Part shown: positions 21,961-31,037 of the stretch, one piece after another
Position numbering within the stretch: the stretch's first letter is position 1
How the letters are laid out: the number at the start of each line of letters is the position of its first letter
Source of the DNA: Glaciecola blandensis
Lineage (GTDB): Bacteria > Pseudomonadota > Gammaproteobacteria > Enterobacterales > Alteromonadaceae
Length of the DNA: 64,000 nucleotides
NCBI RefSeq assembly: GCF_031846165.1
Contig: NZ_JAVRIE010000001.1
Coordinates: 930,001 to 994,000 of the forward strand
Direction of reading: 5' to 3'
The notes under the pieces: model-generated
Databases searched by the model: none
The model's input: only the letters and a program-made list of their open reading frames with translations
What the model was told of the DNA's origin: nothing
Position numbers and translations under genes: made by a program

Positions 21961-24900
21961 TCATAGTGAATACGTTAGCCCCAAGAAGTATTGTGTACCG
22001 AAGTACTGAATGGTTCCTGTGCGAGCTTCACTGCCAAAGTAACTCTTGGTTGGCGCATCTGTGAGGTTATTAACTTGGAATAAAACACCTAAATTGTCGG
22101 TTACTTCATAACTCGCTTGGTAGTCAATAACCAATTCCGAATCGAAGTTAACCACTTCATCATTTACCGACACTTGCTTGGACACAAACGGGTCTCTATA
22201 ACGAGCACTAACTCGTGTTTCGAAACCTTCATTTTCCCAGAACACAGTTCCTGCCAATACCTGCTTACTTAATCCTGGTAATTCTGCTGTATAGATGCCA
22301 TCGCTAGCACTTGCTCTGCGAACAATTTCAGTTTCAGTGTAAGAGTAACTTGCGCTGACACCTAAACCAGACCAAAGACCCGGTAAGTTGCTATAAATTT
22401 CAGTGTATGAGAGTTCAATACCGCGAATATAACCACCTCGCGCATTATTCTCGAAGGTCGTGTACGAACCATTTACGGTAGGAACGGTAACAGTCAGTTG
22501 CTCACCTAGTTCATCAAGAACAGGCTGTGAATCTTCCTCATCTGTAAAGACAGGTACTTCAATTTCTGTAGGTACAACAAAACCATTGCCAGCAAAGTCG
22601 TAAGGGTCTATTGTGCTGCGGTCAACAAAAGACTGAATGTCTTTGTAATAAAGAGCCGCAACAAATGCGCCATCTGTGTCGTTGAAGTAATGCTCGTAAG
22701 ATATGTCGTACTGATTTGCATAGAACGGACGTAAATACGGGCTGTTATCACTTTGGCCATTTAATCTTGCTTCACCAATAACTGTGATTTCGCCTGTATC
22801 AATATTTTGGCTCGCGAACGGTTCAGATATTGTTGCACCCGCGTTAGCGAACATTTCATTGATTGGGGCTCTCCCCATCACCTTCGCAGCAGCAAAACGC
22901 ACTTGTTGGTTACTGCTCAGTCTAAAGGTCAAGTTAAGTGACGGAAGGTAATCAGTGTATGTATCTTCTAGGATAACTGGACGGAAAGTATCAACTGCAA
23001 AACCCACATCATCAACAATGATTTGCGCGCCAGCGGTAGGATCTCCCCCAACATTCTGTAGGAAAGTAGATGCCTGTTTAGTATCAACCATGCGCACACC
23101 CACATTACCTGTAACTGGGATGCCTGCTAGTTCCATATCCAAATTCGCCATCACATAAGCTGACGTGACTTCTTCGAATACTTTACCGCTTTGCAGTACT
23201 GACCATGAGGTATCACCAATTGGGTCGCCTTCTGGTGGATTAAGTACCCCAGAGAATCCGCCCCAACTTTGCACAGGCTGTGGTACGCCACCTGGGAACC
23301 ATGCATCGAGTGCTTTATCTAAATCAATTGCTAAGTAGCTTGGGAAATATGAAAATTCGCCTTCCCAATTAACTACCGTCACCATATCTTCAGTTAAGCG
23401 CAATGGTGGCTGGCTTCTTGAAAAGCCTGAATCTGAACCGTACTCAAATACTGAGCGGTCATTACTGTATTCACGGTCAGAATAACGTGCACCAAATTCA
23501 ATACTGCGTACCCAGTCATTATCTAGGACATATTGAAAATCAAGACGGTATGCATCTAGCTCATCTGAGTTTTGGAATGGATAGATGCCATATTTAGAGA
23601 CCAATACTTTATTCAAATCAATAAAGTCGTCTGCTTGGTTAAAGCCTAAATCAGGTAGGTCCAAACCATTCAACAAATAACTAATCGAAATATTTTCGTC
23701 TAAGTTTGGCAGTGCAGCGTTAGCATCCTCAGCAACAAGCGACCAAAGTAGACCGTTTCTGAAATCACTTTCGGCAGATGAATGCGCAATATCAAAGCTC
23801 ATTGACCAATCATCTGATATTTCCCACGCTGCATTAATACCAAGGCTTTTGACTCTGTCGAAATCTTGGTTATCGTCGTTTACCAACTCAACTCGTGTGT
23901 TTTGATCAGGTACACGTTGGAAAGTCCCACCGATGACATCGTTGTCCACCACTGTCGGGTTAGCGATAGTGACATTCGGCGCTTCTAATTTGACACGAAA
24001 TCCGCGAGCAAATTCTTCTGAATCAAATTTTGATAAGAACGCGTCGGCTTTTAATACAAAATTATCGGTTGGTGCCCATTCAAGCGCCGCCATATAACCA
24101 TTTCGCGTTTCGCCACCACCTTTGTGTTGTAGCTCGAAACCTTCACTGATCCTTTCACATTCCCCACATTGGCCTTCTGGCGCTAAATCTGGGTTGAGAT
24201 TTTCAACGTCACCATCAAGAAAATCGACGTCTTTTTCACGACTATATGACAAACCAATAAATTGAGTTGAAACACTTGGCTGATACAAGCGAGCATAACC
24301 TAAGGCTACACCTAATGTATCTTCTAAGAATTTACCTTGATAAGAGAAGCTAATCCGCGAGCCAAACTCATCTGCATCTGCTACTTCACTCGCTCGGTCA
24401 TTATACATGCCGCGAATATTTGCATTAAAGGTATGCGTTTCGCTATTTGACAGAGGGCTTGCCGTAGTGAGTTCTACTGTTCCAGCAACGCCGCCTTCAA
24501 TCAAAGACGCCTTTGGCGACTTATAAACAGCTGCGCTACTAATTAATTCTGAAGGGTATTGGTCAAACTCAATGGAACGACTACCGCTCGTTGATACTTG
24601 CTCTCTGCCATTTAAGGTAGAGAAAACAAAATCGCCGGCCAAACCACGAATGTTAATTTCCGCAGCTTGCCCCCCGGTTCTTACTGCTGAAATACCGGGT
24701 AGACGTGTTAATGCATCCGCCATAGAAACATCCGGTAAGCCGCCTAGATCATCTGCCGAGATTTGTTCTGATACCGTATCACTGAACCGTTTTTGATTCA
24801 GAGACTTTATCAAACTAGTACTGTAACCACGTACCTCAATCTTCTCTATTGTATCTTGCGCTTCTTGACTAGAAGATTGCTCTTCACTGTCTTCTTGCGC

Positions 24901-24978
24901 ATACAATGGCAAACTACCAAACATCATTCCGCTGGCAACAAGTGCCGCAGTAATCAAGCTGGGTTTGAATTTATTCAT
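21961..24978 (-). CDS. TonB-dependent outer-membrane receptor (alpha-glucan locus, receptor 1)
   Basis: 1005 residues. Signal peptide MNKFKPSLITAALVASGMMF ... LYAQ. The plug domain contains the TonB-box-like segment IEKIEVRGYSTSL, LPDVSMADALTRLPGISAVR and EINIRGLAGDF. The beta-barrel ends in the aromatic-terminated strand YFLGLTYSL. This is the large Alteromonadales/Caulobacter-type receptor family for oligosaccharides; with pullulanase directly downstream, maltodextrin-like import is the natural inference. ATG 24978 is chosen at the signal peptide; the frame to 25047 is upstream leader. An operator-like palindrome lies 133 bp upstream. Confidence 0.9.
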   Translation of the reverse strand: MNKFKPSLITAALVASGMMFGSLPLYAQEDSEEQSSSQEAQDTIEKIEVRGYSTSLIKSLNQKRFSDTVSEQISADDLGGLPDVSMADALTRLPGISAVRTGGQAAEINIRGLAGDFVFSTLNGREQVSTSGSRSIEFDQYPSELISSAAVYKSPKASLIEGGVAGTVELTTASPLSNSETHTFNANIRGMYNDRASEVADADEFGSRISFSYQGKFLEDTLGVALGYARLYQPSVSTQFIGLSYSREKDVDFLDGDVENLNPDLAPEGQCGECERISEGFELQHKGGGETRNGYMAALEWAPTDNFVLKADAFLSKFDSEEFARGFRVKLEAPNVTIANPTVVDNDVIGGTFQRVPDQNTRVELVNDDNQDFDRVKSLGINAAWEISDDWSMSFDIAHSSAESDFRNGLLWSLVAEDANAALPNLDENISISYLLNGLDLPDLGFNQADDFIDLNKVLVSKYGIYPFQNSDELDAYRLDFQYVLDNDWVRSIEFGARYSDREYSNDRSVFEYGSDSGFSRSQPPLRLTEDMVTVVNWEGEFSYFPSYLAIDLDKALDAWFPGGVPQPVQSWGGFSGVLNPPEGDPIGDTSWSVLQSGKVFEEVTSAYVMANLDMELAGIPVTGNVGVRMVDTKQASTFLQNVGGDPTAGAQIIVDDVGFAVDTFRPVILEDTYTDYLPSLNLTFRLSSNQQVRFAAAKVMGRAPINEMFANAGATISEPFASQNIDTGEITVIGEARLNGQSDNSPYLRPFYANQYDISYEHYFNDTDGAFVAALYYKDIQSFVDRSTIDPYDFAGNGFVVPTEIEVPVFTDEEDSQPVLDELGEQLTVTVPTVNGSYTTFENNARGGYIRGIELSYTEIYSNLPGLWSGLGVSASYSYTETEIVRRASASDGIYTAELPGLSKQVLAGTVFWENEGFETRVSARYRDPFVSKQVSVNDEVVNFDSELVIDYQASYEVTDNLGVLFQVNNLTDAPTKSYFGSEARTGTIQYFGTQYFLGLTYSL

Positions 24979-25047
24979 AGTTGTGTCCCATTGGTGTTGT
25001 AGTTGGCGTTTTTGTTTGCAACTCACACGATTGTTCAAACAGAGCAT

Positions 25048-25369
25048 GCAAGAACGCCTATTTATACTCGAGACAAATGTTACATTTTTGCTACTCTATT
25101 TGACATTTTGTGCATACGTATTCATAACATTCACTTAACATTTAATACCTAAATGAGATAATTTTTTTATCAACACGAACCTAAATTAAATATTTTATAC
25201 ATAAAATTCAGTTGGTTAATTAAGATTCAGCGATATCTACACTTTACGTTTCGTTAACCTTACTTTTGTTAACACTTCGTGCATTTATGCAGGGAACACC
25301 TAATGAAAGGGCTTACACGCTTCACTCATGTACTTTATTCATTACAAAAATGAAGCGTTTTTCTGTGAT
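25048..25369. promoter_or_regulatory. Intergenic region upstream of TonB receptor 1
   Basis: AT-rich non-coding gap of over 300 bp between the halogenase-family gene and receptor 1. It contains the palindrome at 25111-25124; I see no RNA gene or credible ORF in it. Confidence 0.5.
25111..25124. promoter_or_regulatory. Operator-like palindrome, copy A (upstream of TonB receptor 1)
   Basis: TGCATACGTATTCA, of the form TGnATACGTATnCA with a central CpG, as in LacI-family operators. The identical 14 bases occur upstream of TonB receptor 2 (29871-29884). It probably coordinates the two receptor operons in response to alpha-glucan; the regulator is not in the window. Confidence 0.6.
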
Positions 25370-26845
25370 TTACGGCTTGAATGCCGAAAGGAAATCATTG
25401 TGACTAGGCAGTTTTGCGGCTGTTCCTTGCATGATTGCACTCAAGTTTTGCAGAAGCTCTGAGGCTTGTTCATCACTTAGAGAATCAGCTAAGGTGTGAT
25501 AAGACTTCGGCTCGATACCTTGGCCAATCATAACTTGTTGCCATGCGGCTTCGGTAAATAATTCATCTTGTTCTCGGAAAATACTCCCAGTCTCTTTAAA
25601 AAGTGTCATTTTTTGTTGCAGAGTATCTGGTATTTCCATGGCTTTCATTCGTTGCCAAAATGGCTCTGTGCGGTTATTAAGCTTGTAATGAAGAATAATA
25701 AAATCACGAATGCGTTCGAACTCGATTTGTGATTGGCGATTGTATTCGTCGACGTTAGCTTGATTAATTTCCTGTTGTGGGAACAACTTAACCAGGCGCA
25801 CGATAGCGCTTTGAACTAAATGTAAGCTAGTCGATTCCAATGGCTCTAAAAAGCCAGAAGAGAGGCCAATTGCGACACAGTTTTTATGCCACTGTTTAAC
25901 TCGGCGCCCAGTAGTGAACTTTATCGGACGCGGCTCACCCAATGCTCGACCATCAACATTATTCATCAAATGGGCCGACGCCTCATCGTCACTCATGAAT
26001 TCACTTGAATAGACGACCCCATTCCCGGTCCGGTGCTGCAATGGAATTCGCCACTGCCAACCTGCCCTGTGAGCAATAGATTTGGTAAAGGGTTTGATGG
26101 GGGTTACAGACTCGCATGGCATCGCCATCGCGCTATCGCAAGGAAGCCAATGTCGCCAATCTTCATATCCCGTTTTAAGAGCACCCTCAATCAGCAATGC
26201 CTTAAAACCACTACAATCAATGAAGAAATCGCCTTCAATCACCTTGCCTGACTTCAAGCTGAGGCTAAGGATATTACCACTAATAGGCTCGAGGTTTACC
26301 TTATCAATAAATCCTTCAACCCGAATACAACCCATCTTTTCACTGAGCTGTCGCAAGTAAGCTGCATAAAGGCCTGCGTCGAAATGATAGGCGTGCACTA
26401 AACCGGGTAATTGCGTATTTGGAATTTTCTGTAAAAAGCCAAATTTGTTGTTCTTTGCAGCCTGATAATTCAGCGAATAATCCCAGAAATCGGTGTTAAG
26501 TCCAAGAGACTTCCCTCGCAACCAAGTGTGGTGGAACCCCGCCATTCCCATGTCTTTGCCAACGCGTCCAAACGCGTGCATGTACGAATGTTCGGCATCG
26601 CGCCAGCCGTCAAATTCAATACCTAGTTTGAATGTGCCTTTTGTTGCATTAACAAATTCAGCTTCATTAATTCCCAGCACCTTATTAAAGTAAGCAATGG
26701 GTGGAATAGTAGCCTCGCCCACTCCTACTGTGCCAACTTCTTCAGACTCAACTAGAGTAATCTCATGCTGTTTACCGATTAGACGGGATAACATGCTCGC
26801 TGTCATCCACCCTGAGGAACCGCCGCCAACGACTACTATTTTCAT
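25370..26845 (-). CDS. Flavin-dependent tryptophan-halogenase-family protein in a TonB-receptor/CAZyme locus
   Basis: 491 residues. FAD-binding GGGSSGW at the N-terminus; the halogenase lysine region is TKGTFKLGIEF (~residue 77); the family WxWxIP motif appears as GWQWRIPLQ (~residue 268), and the FAD region ends with GLSSGFLEPLESTSLHL. Classical members chlorinate tryptophan using FADH2. In Alteromonadales and Caulobacter, homologues next to TonB receptors and glycoside hydrolases are widespread and no secondary-metabolite genes are present here, so halogenation of tryptophan is doubtful. It follows TonB receptor 2 with a hairpin terminator between. Confidence 0.85.
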   Translation of the reverse strand: MKIVVVGGGSSGWMTASMLSRLIGKQHEITLVESEEVGTVGVGEATIPPIAYFNKVLGINEAEFVNATKGTFKLGIEFDGWRDAEHSYMHAFGRVGKDMGMAGFHHTWLRGKSLGLNTDFWDYSLNYQAAKNNKFGFLQKIPNTQLPGLVHAYHFDAGLYAAYLRQLSEKMGCIRVEGFIDKVNLEPISGNILSLSLKSGKVIEGDFFIDCSGFKALLIEGALKTGYEDWRHWLPCDSAMAMPCESVTPIKPFTKSIAHRAGWQWRIPLQHRTGNGVVYSSEFMSDDEASAHLMNNVDGRALGEPRPIKFTTGRRVKQWHKNCVAIGLSSGFLEPLESTSLHLVQSAIVRLVKLFPQQEINQANVDEYNRQSQIEFERIRDFIILHYKLNNRTEPFWQRMKAMEIPDTLQQKMTLFKETGSIFREQDELFTEAAWQQVMIGQGIEPKSYHTLADSLSDEQASELLQNLSAIMQGTAAKLPSHNDFLSAFKP

Positions 26846-26888
26846 GAATTTACTTCTCTATTGCTAATGACTTATCTGATGCTTAAAC

Positions 26889-26918
26889 AAAGAACCACTT
26901 CCGAAGAAGTGGTTCTTA
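26889..26918 (-). terminator. Hairpin between TonB receptor 2 and the halogenase-family gene
   Basis: 11-bp perfect stem AGAACCACTTC ... GAAGTGGTTCT (26891-26916) closing, on the minus strand, a C(UUCG)G tetraloop. Only a short T-run follows, so readthrough into the halogenase-family gene is possible. Confidence 0.7.
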
Positions 26919-26966
26919 TCATAGCATTGAATGCTTCAGTGTATATCTCTGTAAACTACAGATTGA

Positions 26967-29762
26967 TTAGAACTTATAGCTCAAACCAAGCAAGTAGTTA
27001 CGACCAAAGCGTTGCACATCTCTGATATCTAATGAAGTGTCATCTGAGGCACTGTGCTCAGTGACAAACTCTTCATCAGTTAAGTTCTGTGCTTGTAGGC
27101 TGATAGTTAAACCATCAAGGCTTTCGATGCCAGATTCGCTAAAATCATATGAGATTTGAGCATCGACCAGATCGCTTCCTTGAACATTCACTGGCTGTCT
27201 AACCAAGCTCAAGCCTGCTACTTCGCCTAAGAAATCAGAGCGACTTCTCCAGCTAACACGTGCTTGGAAGCCTGATTTTTCATAATACACAGTTGCATTA
27301 AACACTTCTTCAGACAAACCTGGTACTGGGTCACTAAACTCTAGCGTTGTCACATCGCCATCCAAATTTGCGGGCACTTCAACTGTATAATCAAGCTCAC
27401 TATCTAAGAACGTTGCAGAGAAAATACCACCAAAGCCTTCTAAGCTTTCGCTAAACATTGCGCCGCTAAGTGAAAGGCTCAACTCAAGACCAGAAACGTG
27501 GCCTTCACCAAGGTTATTCCACGAGTTTAATACGCCAAATGGTGCCACAGGCTGTCCGTCAGGCGGTGTTAAATCTGATGTATCAACCAATTTCCCTGCT
27601 TGTTGCTGCCAGTCAGACAAATTTTTGTAGAAGTAAGCAACTGCAACATAACCTTCATCATGGAAATAGTTCTCATAGGTAATATCAAACTGGTCTGCCA
27701 TGATTGGTCTAAGTTGTGGGTTTGCTACACTTCCCGACCAAATATTCGTTTGCTCACTGTAAGATAAGTCACCAGAACTTGCGTTCATGCGGTCCATACG
27801 TGAGCGAGACATCGTTCTTGCAATACCCACACGAACCAATTGATCGTCAGCGACATCCGCAATCAGGTTAATACTTGGCAATACTTCAGTGTACTTGTCA
27901 CCGCCAGTCGTTGGTTGAATATCTAAGGTTCTATCAGCTAAACGTCGAGATGAACTCCCCGTCGAACTTTGGTCAAGTTGAACAACCTGAACACCCACAT
28001 TACCACGAACAGGAATGTTACCAATTTCCATATCTAAGTTAGCTTTTACAAAGAAAGTTAATGCTTCTTCGTTCACAACCCATGTGTTCTGGGCACGACC
28101 TGGATCAGTAATCGCTGAATCAAACTCTAAGTAGTTTCCATCTTGCCAGAAGCGGAAAGAATCAAAAGCAACCTGCTCGCCGAAACCGATAAAGTCTAAA
28201 GAAACATTTGGTAAACGATATTCATCAGGGATAGGCAAACGATAACCTGGAATAACATTACCAAGGGCGTCAATTGCACCTGGTAATGTTAAGAATACGC
28301 CAGTATCAACACGTTCTTTTGTGCGATCACTGAAATTCATACCGAAGTCGATACTTGAAACGATACCCTCGTCGAAAACATACTTCGCTGCCGCTTTTAG
28401 CGTAGTCAGCTCATCTTCCACTGTTGGCGTGTTGATGAAACCATCTTGGTCATTGTCACTATTAGGATCGATGAGGTTACCCCATCCCCAACCTTGCGGG
28501 TTACCTAATTGAATAACACTTGCATCGCCGTAGTTTAAGTCAGGATCAAAATCGACATTAGTATTGCCATCAAACAATGTAAAGTCGATGGTTTCAGGCT
28601 GACGATCGTTTGGACCGCGACCAGAGCCAGCATACGTTTCTAAAGACCATGTTTGACGGTCAACTTTTGAGTAAGACGCGTCTAGTTCAAGCACCAGATT
28701 ATCACTAAGTGCGTATTCTATGTTTGCACCTAGTGCGAAAAGATCGGCTTCACGAACCGTAACGTCGTTACGAATAACAGCGCCCACTGGAGAACCATCA
28801 GAACCAATAGTGCCTGTTCTGGCAAAACCATCAACAGTATCGGTTACGGTAATCCCTGCATCACCCCATGCAGCTGGAATTTCTGGACCACGAAGCACTT
28901 GATCGTCTTTAAAATCGATATATAAGGCATCGATGTTAATCTGTAGATCATCACTTGGCGCAATCTCTAACACGCCCATAAGGGTGTCACGAGTCAATTC
29001 AGCAGAACGAACGAAAGGTTTAAACCCGCCTACTACCCCGTCTGGATAGCCCCAAGTATTAAAGCGCTCTTCGTTATTTGGAGAGCTCATATGGGCATAA
29101 GCTAAGGCAATACCCACAGTGTCATCAGCAAACTGATTGATATATGAAACACTGCCACGTACGCCAGTATCTTCGCCATCTGGGTTAAGCGCACCGATAT
29201 CGTTTTGTTCACCACGCAAGGTAAACGATAAACTTTCTTTACCAAACGCGAGAGGCTTAACAGTACGCATATCAATCGTGCCGCCAATACCTTGTGTGAT
29301 GAGTGTCGATTCTGGTGTCTTGTAAACAACAACTTCGCTCATAATTTCTGATGGATAAACATCAAATTCCACACCGCGGTTATCACCCAAAGATACTTGC
29401 TCACGACCATTAAACGTTGCAGAACTAAAGTTTTCACCCAAGCCACGAATTGAAATAGAGCTAGCACGACCATCTAGTCGCTGCGCCGCAATACCCGGTA
29501 AGCGTGCAATTGATTCAGCAATACTGGAATCCGGTAGCTTACCGATATCTTCTGCTGTCACAACTTCAACAATTGAAGACTCAGTCATTTTGATAGACTG
29601 TGCTTTCTGCAAGCTAGCACGGATACCGGTTATTTCGATAACTTCGACAAGCTCTTCTTCATCTGCAACAGGTGCTTCTTGCGCTGCAATTGAAGAAAGA
29701 CTGAAAGCCATGCCGCTGCTGATAAGCGCGAGCTTAATTAGGCTGGGTTTAAACGTTCTCAT
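26967..29762 (-). CDS. TonB-dependent outer-membrane receptor (alpha-glucan locus, receptor 2)
   Basis: 931 residues. Signal peptide MRTFKPSLIKLALISSGMAF ... IAAQ. TonB-box-like EVIEITGIRASLQKAQ, plug with LPDSSIAESIARLPGIAAQR and SISIRGLGENFSS. The C-terminus ends in an aromatic-terminated strand (FGRNYLLGLSYKF). It belongs to the same broad family as receptor 1 but is clearly divergent. The shared operator palindrome 109 bp upstream ties it to the pullulanase operon, so a related glucan substrate is likely. Confidence 0.9.
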   Translation of the reverse strand: MRTFKPSLIKLALISSGMAFSLSSIAAQEAPVADEEELVEVIEITGIRASLQKAQSIKMTESSIVEVVTAEDIGKLPDSSIAESIARLPGIAAQRLDGRASSISIRGLGENFSSATFNGREQVSLGDNRGVEFDVYPSEIMSEVVVYKTPESTLITQGIGGTIDMRTVKPLAFGKESLSFTLRGEQNDIGALNPDGEDTGVRGSVSYINQFADDTVGIALAYAHMSSPNNEERFNTWGYPDGVVGGFKPFVRSAELTRDTLMGVLEIAPSDDLQINIDALYIDFKDDQVLRGPEIPAAWGDAGITVTDTVDGFARTGTIGSDGSPVGAVIRNDVTVREADLFALGANIEYALSDNLVLELDASYSKVDRQTWSLETYAGSGRGPNDRQPETIDFTLFDGNTNVDFDPDLNYGDASVIQLGNPQGWGWGNLIDPNSDNDQDGFINTPTVEDELTTLKAAAKYVFDEGIVSSIDFGMNFSDRTKERVDTGVFLTLPGAIDALGNVIPGYRLPIPDEYRLPNVSLDFIGFGEQVAFDSFRFWQDGNYLEFDSAITDPGRAQNTWVVNEEALTFFVKANLDMEIGNIPVRGNVGVQVVQLDQSSTGSSSRRLADRTLDIQPTTGGDKYTEVLPSINLIADVADDQLVRVGIARTMSRSRMDRMNASSGDLSYSEQTNIWSGSVANPQLRPIMADQFDITYENYFHDEGYVAVAYFYKNLSDWQQQAGKLVDTSDLTPPDGQPVAPFGVLNSWNNLGEGHVSGLELSLSLSGAMFSESLEGFGGIFSATFLDSELDYTVEVPANLDGDVTTLEFSDPVPGLSEEVFNATVYYEKSGFQARVSWRSRSDFLGEVAGLSLVRQPVNVQGSDLVDAQISYDFSESGIESLDGLTISLQAQNLTDEEFVTEHSASDDTSLDIRDVQRFGRNYLLGLSYKF

Positions 29763-30095
29763 TAGTGTGTCCCTATGTGTGTTTGTATTTTAAATGTAAA
29801 TATTCCATTACACTTTTGTTTATTCAGACGCGTGAATAGTAATCTGAGCGCCAACATAAAGACAAATAACTGCATACGTATTCAACGCATATCAAAAACA
29901 TTCCATTAACATTTCAGTGTCGAAAAGCCACTCTAAATTAAGCTTAAATACATGAATATATTGTACTTTATCTAATTAGCAAGTTTGAAATTGAGAGTAT
30001 TAAATATGAGAAGATAAAAGGATAAAGCAGTGAAAATGATTAACAAAATTGAAAAACAATTAGGTTTATGAAGGTTTAGATCACTCAAACACAAA
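29763..30095. promoter_or_regulatory. Intergenic region upstream of TonB receptor 2
   Basis: About 330 bp of AT-rich non-coding DNA between receptor 2 and sucD (which reads toward it). It holds the palindrome at 29871-29884; otherwise nothing recognisable. Confidence 0.5.
29871..29884. promoter_or_regulatory. Operator-like palindrome, copy B (upstream of TonB receptor 2)
   Basis: TGCATACGTATTCA, identical over 14 bases to copy A at 25111-25124, again with similar flanks on the gene-distal side (GGAATGTT versus TGAATGTT). Confidence 0.6.
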
Positions 30096-30096
30096 A

Positions 30097-30126
30097 AAAC
30101 CGACAAGACTTTCATCTTATCGGTTT
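30097..30126 (-). terminator. Terminator of the suc operon
   Basis: AAACCGACAAGA-loop-TCTTATCGGTTT (one mismatch) with a run of A at the left, giving a T-tail on the minus strand, about 40 bp after sucD. Confidence 0.8.
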
Positions 30127-30164
30127 CAATTGACTGTATCTGAGTGCACCGAAGCGCTAGCTCA

Positions 30165-31037
30165 TTACCAACCAGTAATTTCGCGTAAGCCTTTACCGAT
30201 GTCAGCAAGAGAACGAACAGTTTTAACACCCGCCGCTTCTAATGCTTTAAATTTCTCATCAGCTGTACCTTTACCGCCAGCGATAATCGCACCAGCATGA
30301 CCCATACGCTTACCAGCAGGAGCAGTAACACCAGCAATGTAAGAAACAACCGGCTTAGTTACGTTTTCTTTGATAAACGCAGCCGCTTCTTCTTCTGCGG
30401 TTCCACCGATTTCACCAATCATCACGATTGCTTCTGTCTCTGGATCTTCTTGGAACAACTTAAGAATATCGATGAAGTTAGAACCAGGGATCGGGTCACC
30501 ACCAATACCAACACAAGAAGACTGACCGAAACCTTCGTCAGTAGTTTGCTTAACGGCTTCATAAGTCAAAGTACCTGAACGAGATACGATGCCTACTTTG
30601 CCTGGCTTATGAATGTGACCTGGCATGATGCCAATTTTACATTCGCCTGGAGTGATAACACCTGGGCAGTTAGGACCGATCATACGAGCGCCCTTCTGAT
30701 TTACGTATTCTTTCACGTAAAGCATATCGATCGTAGGGATACCTTCGGTAATACAAACTACCAATTCGATACCTGCATCAACCGCTTCAACGATAGAATC
30801 TTTACAGAAAGCAGCTGGTACGTAGATCACTGATGCTGTTGCACCAGTTGCTTCTACCGCTTCTCTTACAGTGTTAAACACTGGAAGACCTAAATGCTCT
30901 GTGCCGCCTTTGCCTGGTGTAACACCACCAACCATTTTTGTGCCATATGCAATTGCTTGCTCAGAATGGAACGTACCTTGACCGCCAGTGAAACCTTGGC
31001 AGATAACTTTGGTGTCTTTATTAATTAATACTGACAT
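30165..31037 (-). CDS. sucD: Succinyl-CoA ligase [ADP-forming], alpha subunit
   Basis: 290 residues, the usual length. It forms succinate and ATP from succinyl-CoA with SucC in the TCA cycle. The N-terminal CoA-binding Rossmann motif (VICQGFTGGQGTFHSEQAIA) and the phospho-histidine region (GKRMGHAGAIIAGGKGTADE) are intact. The start codon overlaps the sucC stop by one base at 31037, so translation is coupled. Confidence 0.97.
   Translation of the reverse strand: MSVLINKDTKVICQGFTGGQGTFHSEQAIAYGTKMVGGVTPGKGGTEHLGLPVFNTVREAVEATGATASVIYVPAAFCKDSIVEAVDAGIELVVCITEGIPTIDMLYVKEYVNQKGARMIGPNCPGVITPGECKIGIMPGHIHKPGKVGIVSRSGTLTYEAVKQTTDEGFGQSSCVGIGGDPIPGSNFIDILKLFQEDPETEAIVMIGEIGGTAEEEAAAFIKENVTKPVVSYIAGVTAPAGKRMGHAGAIIAGGKGTADEKFKALEAAGVKTVRSLADIGKGLREITGW

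Noticed and set aside
21887..21964. Longer pullulanase start at 21964
   Set aside because: It would overlap the TonB receptor stop and place about 26 residues before the signal peptide; ATG 21886 has a Shine-Dalgarno.
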